Assembly: GCA_000437235.1 (NCBI GenBank)
Contig: FR897025.1
Coordinates: forward strand, 1-44,902
Origin: Coprobacillus sp. CAG:826
Lineage (GTDB): Bacteria; Bacillota_I; Bacilli_A; RFN20; CAG-826
Direction of reading: 5' to 3'
DNA length: 44,902 nucleotides
A program made the position numbers and the translations under genes. The notes below the pieces were generated by a model. It saw only the letters and a list, made by a program, of their open reading frames with translations. It ran no database searches and was not told the DNA's origin. Shown here piece after piece: positions 24,470 through 33,006 of this stretch (position 1 is its first letter; every line of letters begins with the position of its first letter).

Positions 24470-27103
24470 ATGGGAAAACAACGCCAATTTTCTTCTATAT
24501 TTTTTGTTCTCTTTTCAATGTTAATCGGATCATGTGGAACAAGTCATGAACCTACTACACCTCAACCAGGTAGTGATGATAATTATTATAGAGAAGAGAA
24601 CTTCATTCAGTCTTCTAAAGTGGTGGATGCCACTCAATTAGAGATTTATGAAGGTCCTAAGTATTTAACTTCTATGGAAGGTTATCATATTTCAGTGAAT
24701 GATAATCCTTTATTTGTATATCAAACACGGGTAAATCATGAAAGAATTTTCTCTTGGAACGTTCCTTCAACCTATGCACCTGTTGTGATGTTTGATTTTG
24801 AAGGTCAAGTGCACATGTCTGTTGCGATTGATAATCTAGAAATTCAAAGTGCCTCATTATCACCAAAAGTGTATGGAGTAGCTACAGAAGTTAAAGACAA
24901 TACCGTGACTTTTGATTTAAATTATTCGGGTAATTATGTTTTAACATTAAATAATGATTCTACCCAAGTGATTCATATTTTTGCAAATCCTTTAGAAGAA
25001 AATCCCATTTCTAAAGAAGATGCGGATAAAGATGATTCTATTACGTATATTGGTCCCGGTGTTTATAAAGCGGACGCCATTCCTACCAAGAGTAATTCAA
25101 CAATTTATCTAGCGGGTGGCGCTTATGTCTATGGACAAATCCGTATGGAAGGTTTAGAAAATGTCACCATTCGAGGACGGGGTATTATTTCTGGAGAGAT
25201 TTATCAACGTCGTTCTGCTTCAGAATATACCATTCCTGTTGAAATTCGTTCTTCTAATAACATTCATATGGAAGGTATTACTTTCTTAGATCCCGCTGGA
25301 TGGACAATTGCGTTATATAAATCCAAAGATGTAGAACTCAATAATATTAAAATTGTCTCCGCTCGTCAAAATAGTGATGGCATTTCCGTGCAATCTTGTG
25401 AAAATGTCTTAGTGAAGGGTGGATTCGTAAGAAGTTGGGATGACTCGTTAGTTGTTAAAAATGTTGATCGTGGATCAACAAAAAACGTTCATTTTGATGG
25501 AGTTGTTGTTTGGACCGATTTAGCGCAATCGATGGAAGTCGGTTATGAAACCTATGGACCCACCATGGACGAAATTACTTTTGAAAACATTACAGTTCTT
25601 CATAACTTCCATAAAGCTGCGATTTCTTTACATAACTCGGATGATGCCAATATCACGAACGTAACCTATAAAAACATTACCATTGAAGATGGTAGTATGT
25701 TAGGCGATAACCAAAACGATGGATTAAATGATTTCCTCGTTGATTTTACCATTGCTTATAATATTGAATGGACAAAATCCGAAGGTGTACGAGGCACAGT
25801 GGATGGTATTACCATTGATAATATTAAGATTTATAGTTTAAAAGATTCGATCGTATCACGTATTCAAGGAGAATCAGAAGAATCAAAAATTAAAAACGTT
25901 CAAATTTCCAATATTGAAATTGCTAAAAACGCAGTAAAAGATAAGAAAGCTTTGAATATTTTAGAAAATAGTTATGTTGAAAATGTTACCTATAAAAATA
26001 CGGAAGCGGTGTTAGGCGCTAAAATTGAATTACCTTATCAACTCAATTTAGATAATAGCAAAAAGGACATAGTTACCATTCATCCAAGTGTAGAACAAGA
26101 TGGTATGTTAGTGCCTTCCTTCGCCTATAGTCAAGGAGAACTTCCATATATTGGCGTGCCAGATAAAGGCGAATACGAAGTAACCGCTACGCATAGTAAA
26201 GGAAATAAAACCACGACACCGGTAGATGATGGAAGTGGCGATTATACCTTAGATGGCTATAGTAAAGATGCAGTTGTTGATGAAAATACTTCTACCACTT
26301 GGCGTAGTAAAGCCTGGAAAGACGAAGAAAATGAATTTGTCGCATTAACCATTGATTTTAAAAAGAAAACCACGGTAGGTGTGATTCGTATTTTAGGTGC
26401 TAGAGATAATCAATTCTTCTATACCTATTCGATTCAAGTCTGGGGTAAAAAGATCAAAGCGGATGGTACAGTGAATGATAAATATACAAGATTATCCGCA
26501 ACGAAAGACTATGAAATGTCACCCGTCAATGGAAACTGTATTGATATTAATATCACCATGCAAGAATATCAAGGCTTACAACTACGTATGTACCGTAATG
26601 ACTTAGCAAGTGCTCCACATTATTATGAGATAAGTGAGATTCAATTCTATCCACCATCTCTATCTTATGGAAAAGCGATTGTGGATTCAACAGAGCATAA
26701 CGATGTTTATAACGTTGAAAAACTCGTTGATGGCGATCCAACAGGTACTTCTTATTATGAATCCAAATCATTACCGGCCACTATCGTTATTGATTTAGGC
26801 GATGTCTATAGTGTAAATACTATTGTCTTATCTTTACCACCAGCCTTAACTTGGGATGCTAGAAATGAAGAAATTGAAATTTTCGGTTCTGATTCTAATG
26901 TGAGCTACAGCAAAGATACAACGTTTACTTCATTAGTAGCGAAGAAGACTTATTTATTTGATCCTAAGACCGGTAATCGAAATATTATTGAAATTACCGC
27001 TACACAAGTTCGTTACATTAAATTAGTTATTACCTCAAATGACGCTAGAGGAGGATATAATGCGCAGTTATCCGAAGTCAGTGTCTATGGGGAAACAATA
27101 TAA
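24470..27103 (+). CDS. GH28-like beta-helix glycosidase lipoprotein with two discoidin-type domains
   Basis: 877 residues. Lipobox LIGSC (Cys22). An N-terminal beta-rich domain (about 60-180) precedes a right-handed beta-helix (about 190-520) that starts with TYIGPGVYKADAI and YLAGGAYVYGQI. The catalytic Asp set of GH28 is present: NSDGI (Asp303) and WDDS (Asp324/325), with exactly the 21-residue spacing of fungal polygalacturonases. The GH28 Gly-His-Gly is replaced by SMEVGYE and the Arg-x-Lys that grips galacturonate by ISLHN, so the substrate is probably not polygalacturonate. Residues about 595-735 and 736-877 resemble F5/8 type C (CBM32-like) domains. It acts at the cell surface. First structural gene of operon B. 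GH49-type enzymes are an alternative relative. Confidence 0.72.
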   Translation: MGKQRQFSSIFFVLFSMLIGSCGTSHEPTTPQPGSDDNYYREENFIQSSKVVDATQLEIYEGPKYLTSMEGYHISVNDNPLFVYQTRVNHERIFSWNVPSTYAPVVMFDFEGQVHMSVAIDNLEIQSASLSPKVYGVATEVKDNTVTFDLNYSGNYVLTLNNDSTQVIHIFANPLEENPISKEDADKDDSITYIGPGVYKADAIPTKSNSTIYLAGGAYVYGQIRMEGLENVTIRGRGIISGEIYQRRSASEYTIPVEIRSSNNIHMEGITFLDPAGWTIALYKSKDVELNNIKIVSARQNSDGISVQSCENVLVKGGFVRSWDDSLVVKNVDRGSTKNVHFDGVVVWTDLAQSMEVGYETYGPTMDEITFENITVLHNFHKAAISLHNSDDANITNVTYKNITIEDGSMLGDNQNDGLNDFLVDFTIAYNIEWTKSEGVRGTVDGITIDNIKIYSLKDSIVSRIQGESEESKIKNVQISNIEIAKNAVKDKKALNILENSYVENVTYKNTEAVLGAKIELPYQLNLDNSKKDIVTIHPSVEQDGMLVPSFAYSQGELPYIGVPDKGEYEVTATHSKGNKTTTPVDDGSGDYTLDGYSKDAVVDENTSTTWRSKAWKDEENEFVALTIDFKKKTTVGVIRILGARDNQFFYTYSIQVWGKKIKADGTVNDKYTRLSATKDYEMSPVNGNCIDINITMQEYQGLQLRMYRNDLASAPHYYEISEIQFYPPSLSYGKAIVDSTEHNDVYNVEKLVDGDPTGTSYYESKSLPATIVIDLGDVYSVNTIVLSLPPALTWDARNEEIEIFGSDSNVSYSKDTTFTSLVAKKTYLFDPKTGNRNIIEITATQVRYIKLVITSNDARGGYNAQLSEVSVYGETI

Positions 27104-27125
27104 CAAAAAAAGAAAGGAAAAACAT

Positions 27126-29693
27126 ATGAAAAAATCACAAATTATTACGACGATGTTGATGGCAGGTATGTTACTTGCAGGTTGCTCAAATAAACCTGGA
27201 AATACAAGTAACACTGAAAATCCTACAACCTCGAATCCAGGAACGACGACAACAACGCCAACTCCAAGTATGGAACATCAAAATCCATTAGTGAAGGATT
27301 TAGCAGAAGGTGCCCTCGTTCGCGATTACAAAGAAGATTTAGATACGATGGTCAATGACTTTAGCGGTGCTTCCTTAGTTGGAGAAACCGAAAATGGTGT
27401 TTTCTCTAATCATGGAACATTACGTGTTTTGGTCGATAGCCAAAATGAAGATTTCCCAGGAAATGTCGAAGCTTCCATTTATAAAATGGCCACAGGAACT
27501 TACCAACTTCAAGACTACGATTCCATTGGTTTTGTTATTCGTAAAGTAAATGGAACCATTAATTATTCTAATTTAGTATTAGGTTTACGTGGCGATGACG
27601 CTTGGGATGTTTATCCAATTTCTTTAGCGGATGCAATGGATGAAGACGGAAATGAATTACCAGAACTTACTTCTGAATTCCAAACCATTAAAATTTCACC
27701 TAACTTATCTATTGAAGATGCCGATACTGAATATACCTTAAAAGGTACTTCCGACAAGAGTGGAACCAAAGTTTTATCCAAATATTTAGGCTTCCACCTT
27801 TATGCGAAAGATGAATGTTCTTCTTTAATTGAAATTCAAGAAGTATTCTTAGAAAAAGCCGGAGAAAAGACCGTTTTAGATAGCTTTGCTCGTAAAGCGG
27901 TGAATAAAGCCGATGACACTTGTTGGTGGAGAGATTCTACAGGCTTTATCGTTACGCCAGGTATTACTTTAAAAGATGGTGCAACCTATACCACCCCTGA
28001 TTTTGAATTAGGTGAAAACACGAACGTTGTTCTTAATGTTTTAGGTGATACGACAGGAACATCCATCGCTCCCGTTACCAGTGCTGGCGCCGGTGAAAGT
28101 GTTACTTGGGCCAACTTAAAAGATGAAAATAACGAAAGTGTAAAGAACGCAGTGAATGGTGCTTTCCATTCCTTAGCAATTAATTTAAAGAATTCCAACC
28201 TTGCAAAAGAAGGTTTAAAAGGATTTAAAATTACTTCCACCAATGAAATCGTTATTTCTCAAGTCTTCTTATCTTCGTTAAAGGAAAAAGAAGCAGTGAA
28301 AGAATATCCTCATTTAGATACTGCTAATGCGGTTCACTTTGATGATTTCTCTCGTAAACAATCTGGATTTAATGGTGACTATGATGCATCTAGTAATAGT
28401 GAAATCATTAAAAATGCTGGTTTATATTATGCGTTAAGCTATAATAACGGCGATAAAGTTAATATTGACGGTGACGCTGCAGTCTTTGATAGCATGCCTG
28501 ATGGATATACTCAATTAAAAGAAGGTTCTACTAGAGGACGTACTACTCAAAAATACTTAGTCTTCAAAATGAAGTTAGAAGGCGAAGGCGATTTAAATGG
28601 TTTCCGTTTCTCTAATGGAGCAGGTGATGCATATTATGCTTCTTCTTGGAAAGCTGGAGAAGGTCTTCCATCCATTCCTGAAGATATGGAAAATTATCCA
28701 TATAAAGACGCCGATGGCTATGTTTTATACATCATTGATTTAAAAGCTTCCAATATTGAAGGCATTACCGACTGCCTTGATATGTATTATACAGGTTCAG
28801 CAATCCTAAAGATTGATTCAATCTTCTTTGCTGATGAATATGAAGTTTTAGAAGAAGTTGAAGGTTATGTTGAAGCCAAAGATTCTACCACTTTAGGTAA
28901 AGATGCAAGCTATATGGGAAATACTTCCATTAATAAGGCTTCTCGTTATGTTTCTATCACTTTAACCGGTGATGGAACTGCAACTTTAGAATCTATTCGC
29001 TTTACCTTTAATGGTGAAGAATTCTGGATTAAAGATGGAAAATGGGTGTTAAAAGGTGGAGAAAAAGCAACTTTAGATCACGTAATTTCTACCGAAGGTG
29101 AAACCTATGTTATCGACTTACTTGCTTCTAATGTTACTTTAGCCTCCGATTATATGCACTTCTTTATGGGTGGATATAATGACGCTCAAGGCGCTATTCA
29201 AGTGAATGCCTTAAAGACACTCAATAAAGGCTATCAATTAACTTCCTTTATTCCTGATGGCACTGCCTTTGATATTGCATATACCGCTGATTCAAAGGAT
29301 CCAGCTTACCATTATGGTGGCTACTTTGCAGGAGACGCTAACTTCATCGCTTTAAAATTATCAAGTGCAGAAGGCGCAACGTTAAATTCTTTCCGTATTA
29401 ACTTTGAAAGTAACGGAGAAGTGAAATGGGCTAAAGATGCAAACGAAAAAGGAAAAGGACTTGTATTATTAAATGCCGATGGCACTGCCTTTGACTATAC
29501 GCAAAAGATCACAGATGAAGTCATTATTTATATTGACTTAGTCGCTTCTGGATTAGAAGTTCAAGCCACTCACTTACATTTCCACTTAGGTGCATTTGGT
29601 GATGATAGTGGTACGCTTACAGTAAAAGATATTGCAAGTGCTAAAACGACAATTTCTTATAGTGATGTTTTAAATAACTACGTTGAATTATAA
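27126..29693 (+). CDS. multi-domain beta-sandwich lipoprotein, putative glycan-binding
   Basis: 855 residues from the ATG behind GAAAGGA. Lipobox LLAGC (Cys20), then a Thr/Pro-rich linker. The mature part is built from about five beta-rich units of 110-200 residues. The last three (about 430-580, 590-715, 720-850) share a plan: a YVSI/FIALKL strand, a xLxSFRxxFxxxGE strand, a Trp-Ala/Ile-Lys-Asp patch, and a final YVIDLxASxxxxxxxxxHFxxG segment. This resembles galactose-binding-like modules. It lacks the NETDSDR signature of the operon A proteins, so it is a separate family. I see no catalytic residues; a surface glycan-binding role is inferred. It follows the beta-helix enzyme by 22 bases. 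Confidence 0.65.
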   Translation: MKKSQIITTMLMAGMLLAGCSNKPGNTSNTENPTTSNPGTTTTTPTPSMEHQNPLVKDLAEGALVRDYKEDLDTMVNDFSGASLVGETENGVFSNHGTLRVLVDSQNEDFPGNVEASIYKMATGTYQLQDYDSIGFVIRKVNGTINYSNLVLGLRGDDAWDVYPISLADAMDEDGNELPELTSEFQTIKISPNLSIEDADTEYTLKGTSDKSGTKVLSKYLGFHLYAKDECSSLIEIQEVFLEKAGEKTVLDSFARKAVNKADDTCWWRDSTGFIVTPGITLKDGATYTTPDFELGENTNVVLNVLGDTTGTSIAPVTSAGAGESVTWANLKDENNESVKNAVNGAFHSLAINLKNSNLAKEGLKGFKITSTNEIVISQVFLSSLKEKEAVKEYPHLDTANAVHFDDFSRKQSGFNGDYDASSNSEIIKNAGLYYALSYNNGDKVNIDGDAAVFDSMPDGYTQLKEGSTRGRTTQKYLVFKMKLEGEGDLNGFRFSNGAGDAYYASSWKAGEGLPSIPEDMENYPYKDADGYVLYIIDLKASNIEGITDCLDMYYTGSAILKIDSIFFADEYEVLEEVEGYVEAKDSTTLGKDASYMGNTSINKASRYVSITLTGDGTATLESIRFTFNGEEFWIKDGKWVLKGGEKATLDHVISTEGETYVIDLLASNVTLASDYMHFFMGGYNDAQGAIQVNALKTLNKGYQLTSFIPDGTAFDIAYTADSKDPAYHYGGYFAGDANFIALKLSSAEGATLNSFRINFESNGEVKWAKDANEKGKGLVLLNADGTAFDYTQKITDEVIIYIDLVASGLEVQATHLHFHLGAFGDDSGTLTVKDIASAKTTISYSDVLNNYVEL

Positions 29694-29711
29694 TAAAAGA
29701 AAGATGGTGAA

Positions 29712-29739
29712 TTCTAGGGAGAAGCTTTTCTCCCTAGAA
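29712..29739 (+). promoter_or_regulatory. strong intercistronic hairpin before the solute-binding protein gene
   Basis: TTCTAGGGAGAA, GCTT, TTCTCCCTAGAA: a perfect 12-bp stem with a four-base loop, followed by AGCCATTTTATG rather than a clean T run. It could be a leaky terminator, an RNA-stabilising end, or a processing site that raises levels of the binding-protein message downstream. Confidence 0.7.
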
Positions 29740-29769
29740 AGCCATTTTATGTTTTTAGGAGGTCATCTT

Positions 29770-31185
29770 ATGAAAAAAATAACAATAACGTTTTTATCAT
29801 TTCTCTTATTAAGCGCATCGCTTTTATCGGGCTGTGGCGCACAAGGAAATAGTAAAATTACCATTAAAATCGGTTTCTGGCCAGAAAAAACCGAAACATA
29901 TGACGTGAATATGTATAATGATTGGAAAGAAAAATTTGAGGCCGATAATCCGGAATATAAAATTGTTGGTGATCCCTATACATATAGTACCGATACGATT
30001 GGCTCTAAAGCACTGACGGGTTCATTACCGACGGTTTTCCAAACTTGGTTTACTGAACCAAATAAATTAGTGGAAAAAGGATTCATTCGTTCTATTGATA
30101 AAGAATTAAAATCATTAGGATGGGACCAAATGATGGATCCTGATATGAAGGCATCATTAACCTTTAATAATGAAATCTATGGTGTGCCTCGTGATGGTTA
30201 TGGCTTAGGTTTGTTAATCAACACCAAAACCTTAGGCGATAATGGCCTTTTACCAGAAGATGGAAAAGGTGGCTATAAGATTTATGATGAAAAGGGAAAT
30301 CCTTTATATCCGACCACGTTTGAACAAATTTATGAAGTTTCAAAATCCATTGCGGAAAATGATGAAACCAAAGGTATTCTCATTTGTACCGCAAATAAAA
30401 ATGGAGGATGGCAATTCTCTAATATTGCTTGGAACTTTGGTGCCACACTTCAATATCAAGATGAAACCACTAAAAAATGGGTTTCTGCCCTTGATTCGGA
30501 TGAAGCCGTGAATGCTTTGACATGGATTCAAAAAATGAAACAAGAAGATTTATTGCTCAATAATCTTTCGGTTGTCTATGACGATTGGTATAATTCAATT
30601 AAATCGAAAGTCGCTATGGCTATCGTGGGTAGTGATGTTCTACATTTAGCTGATATAAATGGTGAAATGAAAGGCATGAAAGATTTAGCTTTCGTACCGA
30701 TGCCAACTGGCGATGGTACCCACCATTATTCCTTATTTGGTGGAACACCTTTCGTCTTTGCTAAAAACGCAACGGATGAACAAGTTATCGGCACTTTAAA
30801 ATTCTTTGAATATATTGGTCGTTCCCCTATTATTAGTGATATTTCTAAATCTGCTATGGAAAAGGGAAATGAAACCGCGAAAAATAAAAATCAACCGATT
30901 CTTCCAAAAATTCATCCTTGGATGAATGAAGATTATGTTTCTTATGCTAAATCTTTAGAAGAAAGAGATGTTACCGTAGATATGACATATTATCAAGAGT
31001 TCTTTGATAACATTCAAGCGAATAAACATGCAGAAGTAGCTTATGGTGCACAAGAAATGTATGCTTATTTAGATACCGCTATTCAAACCATATTAAAAGA
31101 TCCTGATACCGCAAATGTGAAAGCGGCTTTAACAACGGCGAATAGCAATATGCAACGTTACTTAGATGAAAATGTGAATAAATAA
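29770..31185 (+). CDS. solute-binding lipoprotein of the MalEFG-type importer
   Basis: 471 residues from the ATG behind AGGAGG. Lipobox LLSGC (Cys22). Mature features of family 1 binding proteins: KIGFWPEKTE at the start, KFEADNPEYKIVGD, GVPRDGYGLGLLINTK in the first lobe, and the GGTPFVFAKNATDEQ/IGTLKFFEYIG segment near the end. Captures an oligosaccharide outside the membrane for the two permeases directly downstream. The more upstream in-frame start at 29683 would place a hairpin inside the coding region and spoil the signal peptide, so it was not used. It has no clear similarity in architecture to the LplA-type protein of operon A, so the two importers probably carry different ligands. 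Confidence 0.87.
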   Translation: MKKITITFLSFLLLSASLLSGCGAQGNSKITIKIGFWPEKTETYDVNMYNDWKEKFEADNPEYKIVGDPYTYSTDTIGSKALTGSLPTVFQTWFTEPNKLVEKGFIRSIDKELKSLGWDQMMDPDMKASLTFNNEIYGVPRDGYGLGLLINTKTLGDNGLLPEDGKGGYKIYDEKGNPLYPTTFEQIYEVSKSIAENDETKGILICTANKNGGWQFSNIAWNFGATLQYQDETTKKWVSALDSDEAVNALTWIQKMKQEDLLLNNLSVVYDDWYNSIKSKVAMAIVGSDVLHLADINGEMKGMKDLAFVPMPTGDGTHHYSLFGGTPFVFAKNATDEQVIGTLKFFEYIGRSPIISDISKSAMEKGNETAKNKNQPILPKIHPWMNEDYVSYAKSLEERDVTVDMTYYQEFFDNIQANKHAEVAYGAQEMYAYLDTAIQTILKDPDTANVKAALTTANSNMQRYLDENVNK

Positions 31186-31189
31186 GTTT

Positions 31190-32107
31190 ATGGAAAAGGT
31201 AAGTACGAAAAAAAAGAAGAACTATAAAGCACTCGTCAAAAAGAATTTATTAGCGTGGCTTATCATGCTACCTAGTTTAATTCTTTTTGCCTTCTTTGTA
31301 TGGACTCCTTTAATTAAGAATGTGATTCTTTCATTCTTTAGCGATTATTCTTTTAAAGAATTTGTTGGCTTTAAAAATTATCAAGCGTTATTTCAAGACG
31401 TTTCTTTTATTGCCGCTTTAAAAAATACATTTAAGTATATTTTCTGGTCCTTATTGATTGGCTTTCTAGTACCAATGATCATAGGTTTCTTATTAAGCGA
31501 AGTCATTCATGCAAAAGGTTTCTTTAGAGTTTGTATCTATATACCTTGTATGATTTCAGGTATCGCCGTGGTTTTCTTATTCAAAAATGTTTATGGCGAT
31601 GAAACCTATTCCATTTTAAATGTTATATTAAAGGCATTTGGGGGAACACCTAGAAAATGGGCAAGTGATCCAAATATTATCATTCCTTTAATTGTCATTG
31701 CCATGACTTGGAAAGGAGCAGGAGGAACCGCTTTAATTTATTTATCCAATTTCCAACAGATTGATTCCTCTTTATATGAAGCCGCAAGAATGGATGGCGC
31801 TAAACCATTCCAACGCTTTGCCCGTGTCATGATGCCCCAGATGAGAAATACGATTTTAACGCTTTTAGTGTTACAAATTATATCCGTCTTCCAAGTGTTC
31901 TATGAACCTTTAGTCATTGGTAATTGGAGCGGACCTTTAGATAGTTCGATGTCTTTAATGTTATTAGCGTATAAGTTTGCATTTAACGACTTAGAATTTG
32001 CTAAAGGCGCAGCGGCGAGTATTTTCTTAGCTTTAATTATCTTAGCCTTTACATTAGCGTATTTTGCCTTAGTACGATATCTCAATAAGGAGGAAAAACA
32101 AGCATGA
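31190..32107 (+). CDS. sugar ABC importer permease, MalF/UgpA type
   Basis: 305 residues with six membrane segments. MLPSLILFAFFVWTPLI is the usual first segment; the EAA loop reads YEAARMDGAKPFQRFARV. It begins 4 bases after the binding-protein stop with no clear ribosome site, so it is probably translated by coupling. It pairs with the next permease. Confidence 0.87.
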   Translation: MEKVSTKKKKNYKALVKKNLLAWLIMLPSLILFAFFVWTPLIKNVILSFFSDYSFKEFVGFKNYQALFQDVSFIAALKNTFKYIFWSLLIGFLVPMIIGFLLSEVIHAKGFFRVCIYIPCMISGIAVVFLFKNVYGDETYSILNVILKAFGGTPRKWASDPNIIIPLIVIAMTWKGAGGTALIYLSNFQQIDSSLYEAARMDGAKPFQRFARVMMPQMRNTILTLLVLQIISVFQVFYEPLVIGNWSGPLDSSMSLMLLAYKFAFNDLEFAKGAAASIFLALIILAFTLAYFALVRYLNKEEKQA

Positions 32108-32997
32108 AAAAAGTAAAATTTCCTCACCTTCATGATAAAGTCGAAGGCTTATATAATTTCTCTGATTATAAAAAACCAAAGAACCGCGTGGTTTATGGTA
32201 TTTTTATCTTCTTATTAGTGCTATTTGCTTTAACGGCAATTATTCCCGTTATTTGGTTATTTTTAACTTCTTTTAAATCGGTTAGTGAAATTAATTCTAC
32301 AATTTATCATTTATTCCCGGAGACCTTTGATTTACAAAAGCTATTCAATCTATGGAATAAATTGAATTTTGGAAAGTATTATCTTAACACCTTAATTGTT
32401 GTTATTGGGGCAGTGATATGTTCCGTTGTATTTAATGGTTTACTCGCGTACGCGGTAGGCATTTTAAAACCTTTTGGTTATAAAGTGATTAATGCTTTAG
32501 TGTTATTAAGCTATATGATTCCTTCGGCATTATCCATTTATCCCTTAATTATGCAAATTCAAGCGGTGGGTATGATTAATTCTTATGCCCCATTATGGTT
32601 AACGTTTGGCGCAAACGCCTACTATTACTTATTGTTTAAAGACTATTTTGAAAAATTACCGCCTTCTTTAATTGAAGCGGCTAGAATGGATGGTTTATCC
32701 GATTTCCGTATTTTCTATAAAGTGGTTTTACCTTTAAGTAAACCGATGATTGGGGTTGTGGCCATCTTTAGTATGACCGCTGCTTATAGCGATTTCTTAT
32801 TACCTTATTTAATTTTACAAGATGAAAGTATGCATACAGTTATGGTATCTATTTACCATTTATCCAGTACCACTACTTTAGATGCATCGGAATTTTTAAT
32901 GCTTCTTGTGATTTCAATTATTCCACAAATTATTATCTTTATTATTTTCCAAAAACAAATCATGGGTTCTTCGGTGAACTCAGGTATGAAGGAGTAG
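32104..32997 (+). CDS. sugar ABC importer permease, MalG/UgpE type
   Basis: 297 residues, six membrane segments. The N-terminal IIPVIWLFLTSFKS and the EAA loop LIEAARMDGLSDFRIFYKV are diagnostic for MalG-type permeases. The start overlaps the preceding stop as ATGA, behind AAGGAGG. It is followed directly by the phosphorylase genes, tying uptake to phosphorolysis in one transcript. The ATPase for this importer is very likely the C-terminal part of the fusion encoded at 37373. Confidence 0.87.
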   Translation: MKKVKFPHLHDKVEGLYNFSDYKKPKNRVVYGIFIFLLVLFALTAIIPVIWLFLTSFKSVSEINSTIYHLFPETFDLQKLFNLWNKLNFGKYYLNTLIVVIGAVICSVVFNGLLAYAVGILKPFGYKVINALVLLSYMIPSALSIYPLIMQIQAVGMINSYAPLWLTFGANAYYYLLFKDYFEKLPPSLIEAARMDGLSDFRIFYKVVLPLSKPMIGVVAIFSMTAAYSDFLLPYLILQDESMHTVMVSIYHLSSTTTLDASEFLMLLVISIIPQIIIFIIFQKQIMGSSVNSGMKE

Positions 32998-33006
32998 TGA
33001 TGGTTT

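Noticed and set aside
30242..30543. Additional small genes inside the second solute-binding protein gene
   Set aside because: Alternative-frame open stretches on both strands without ribosome sites or recognisable products; shadows of the real gene.
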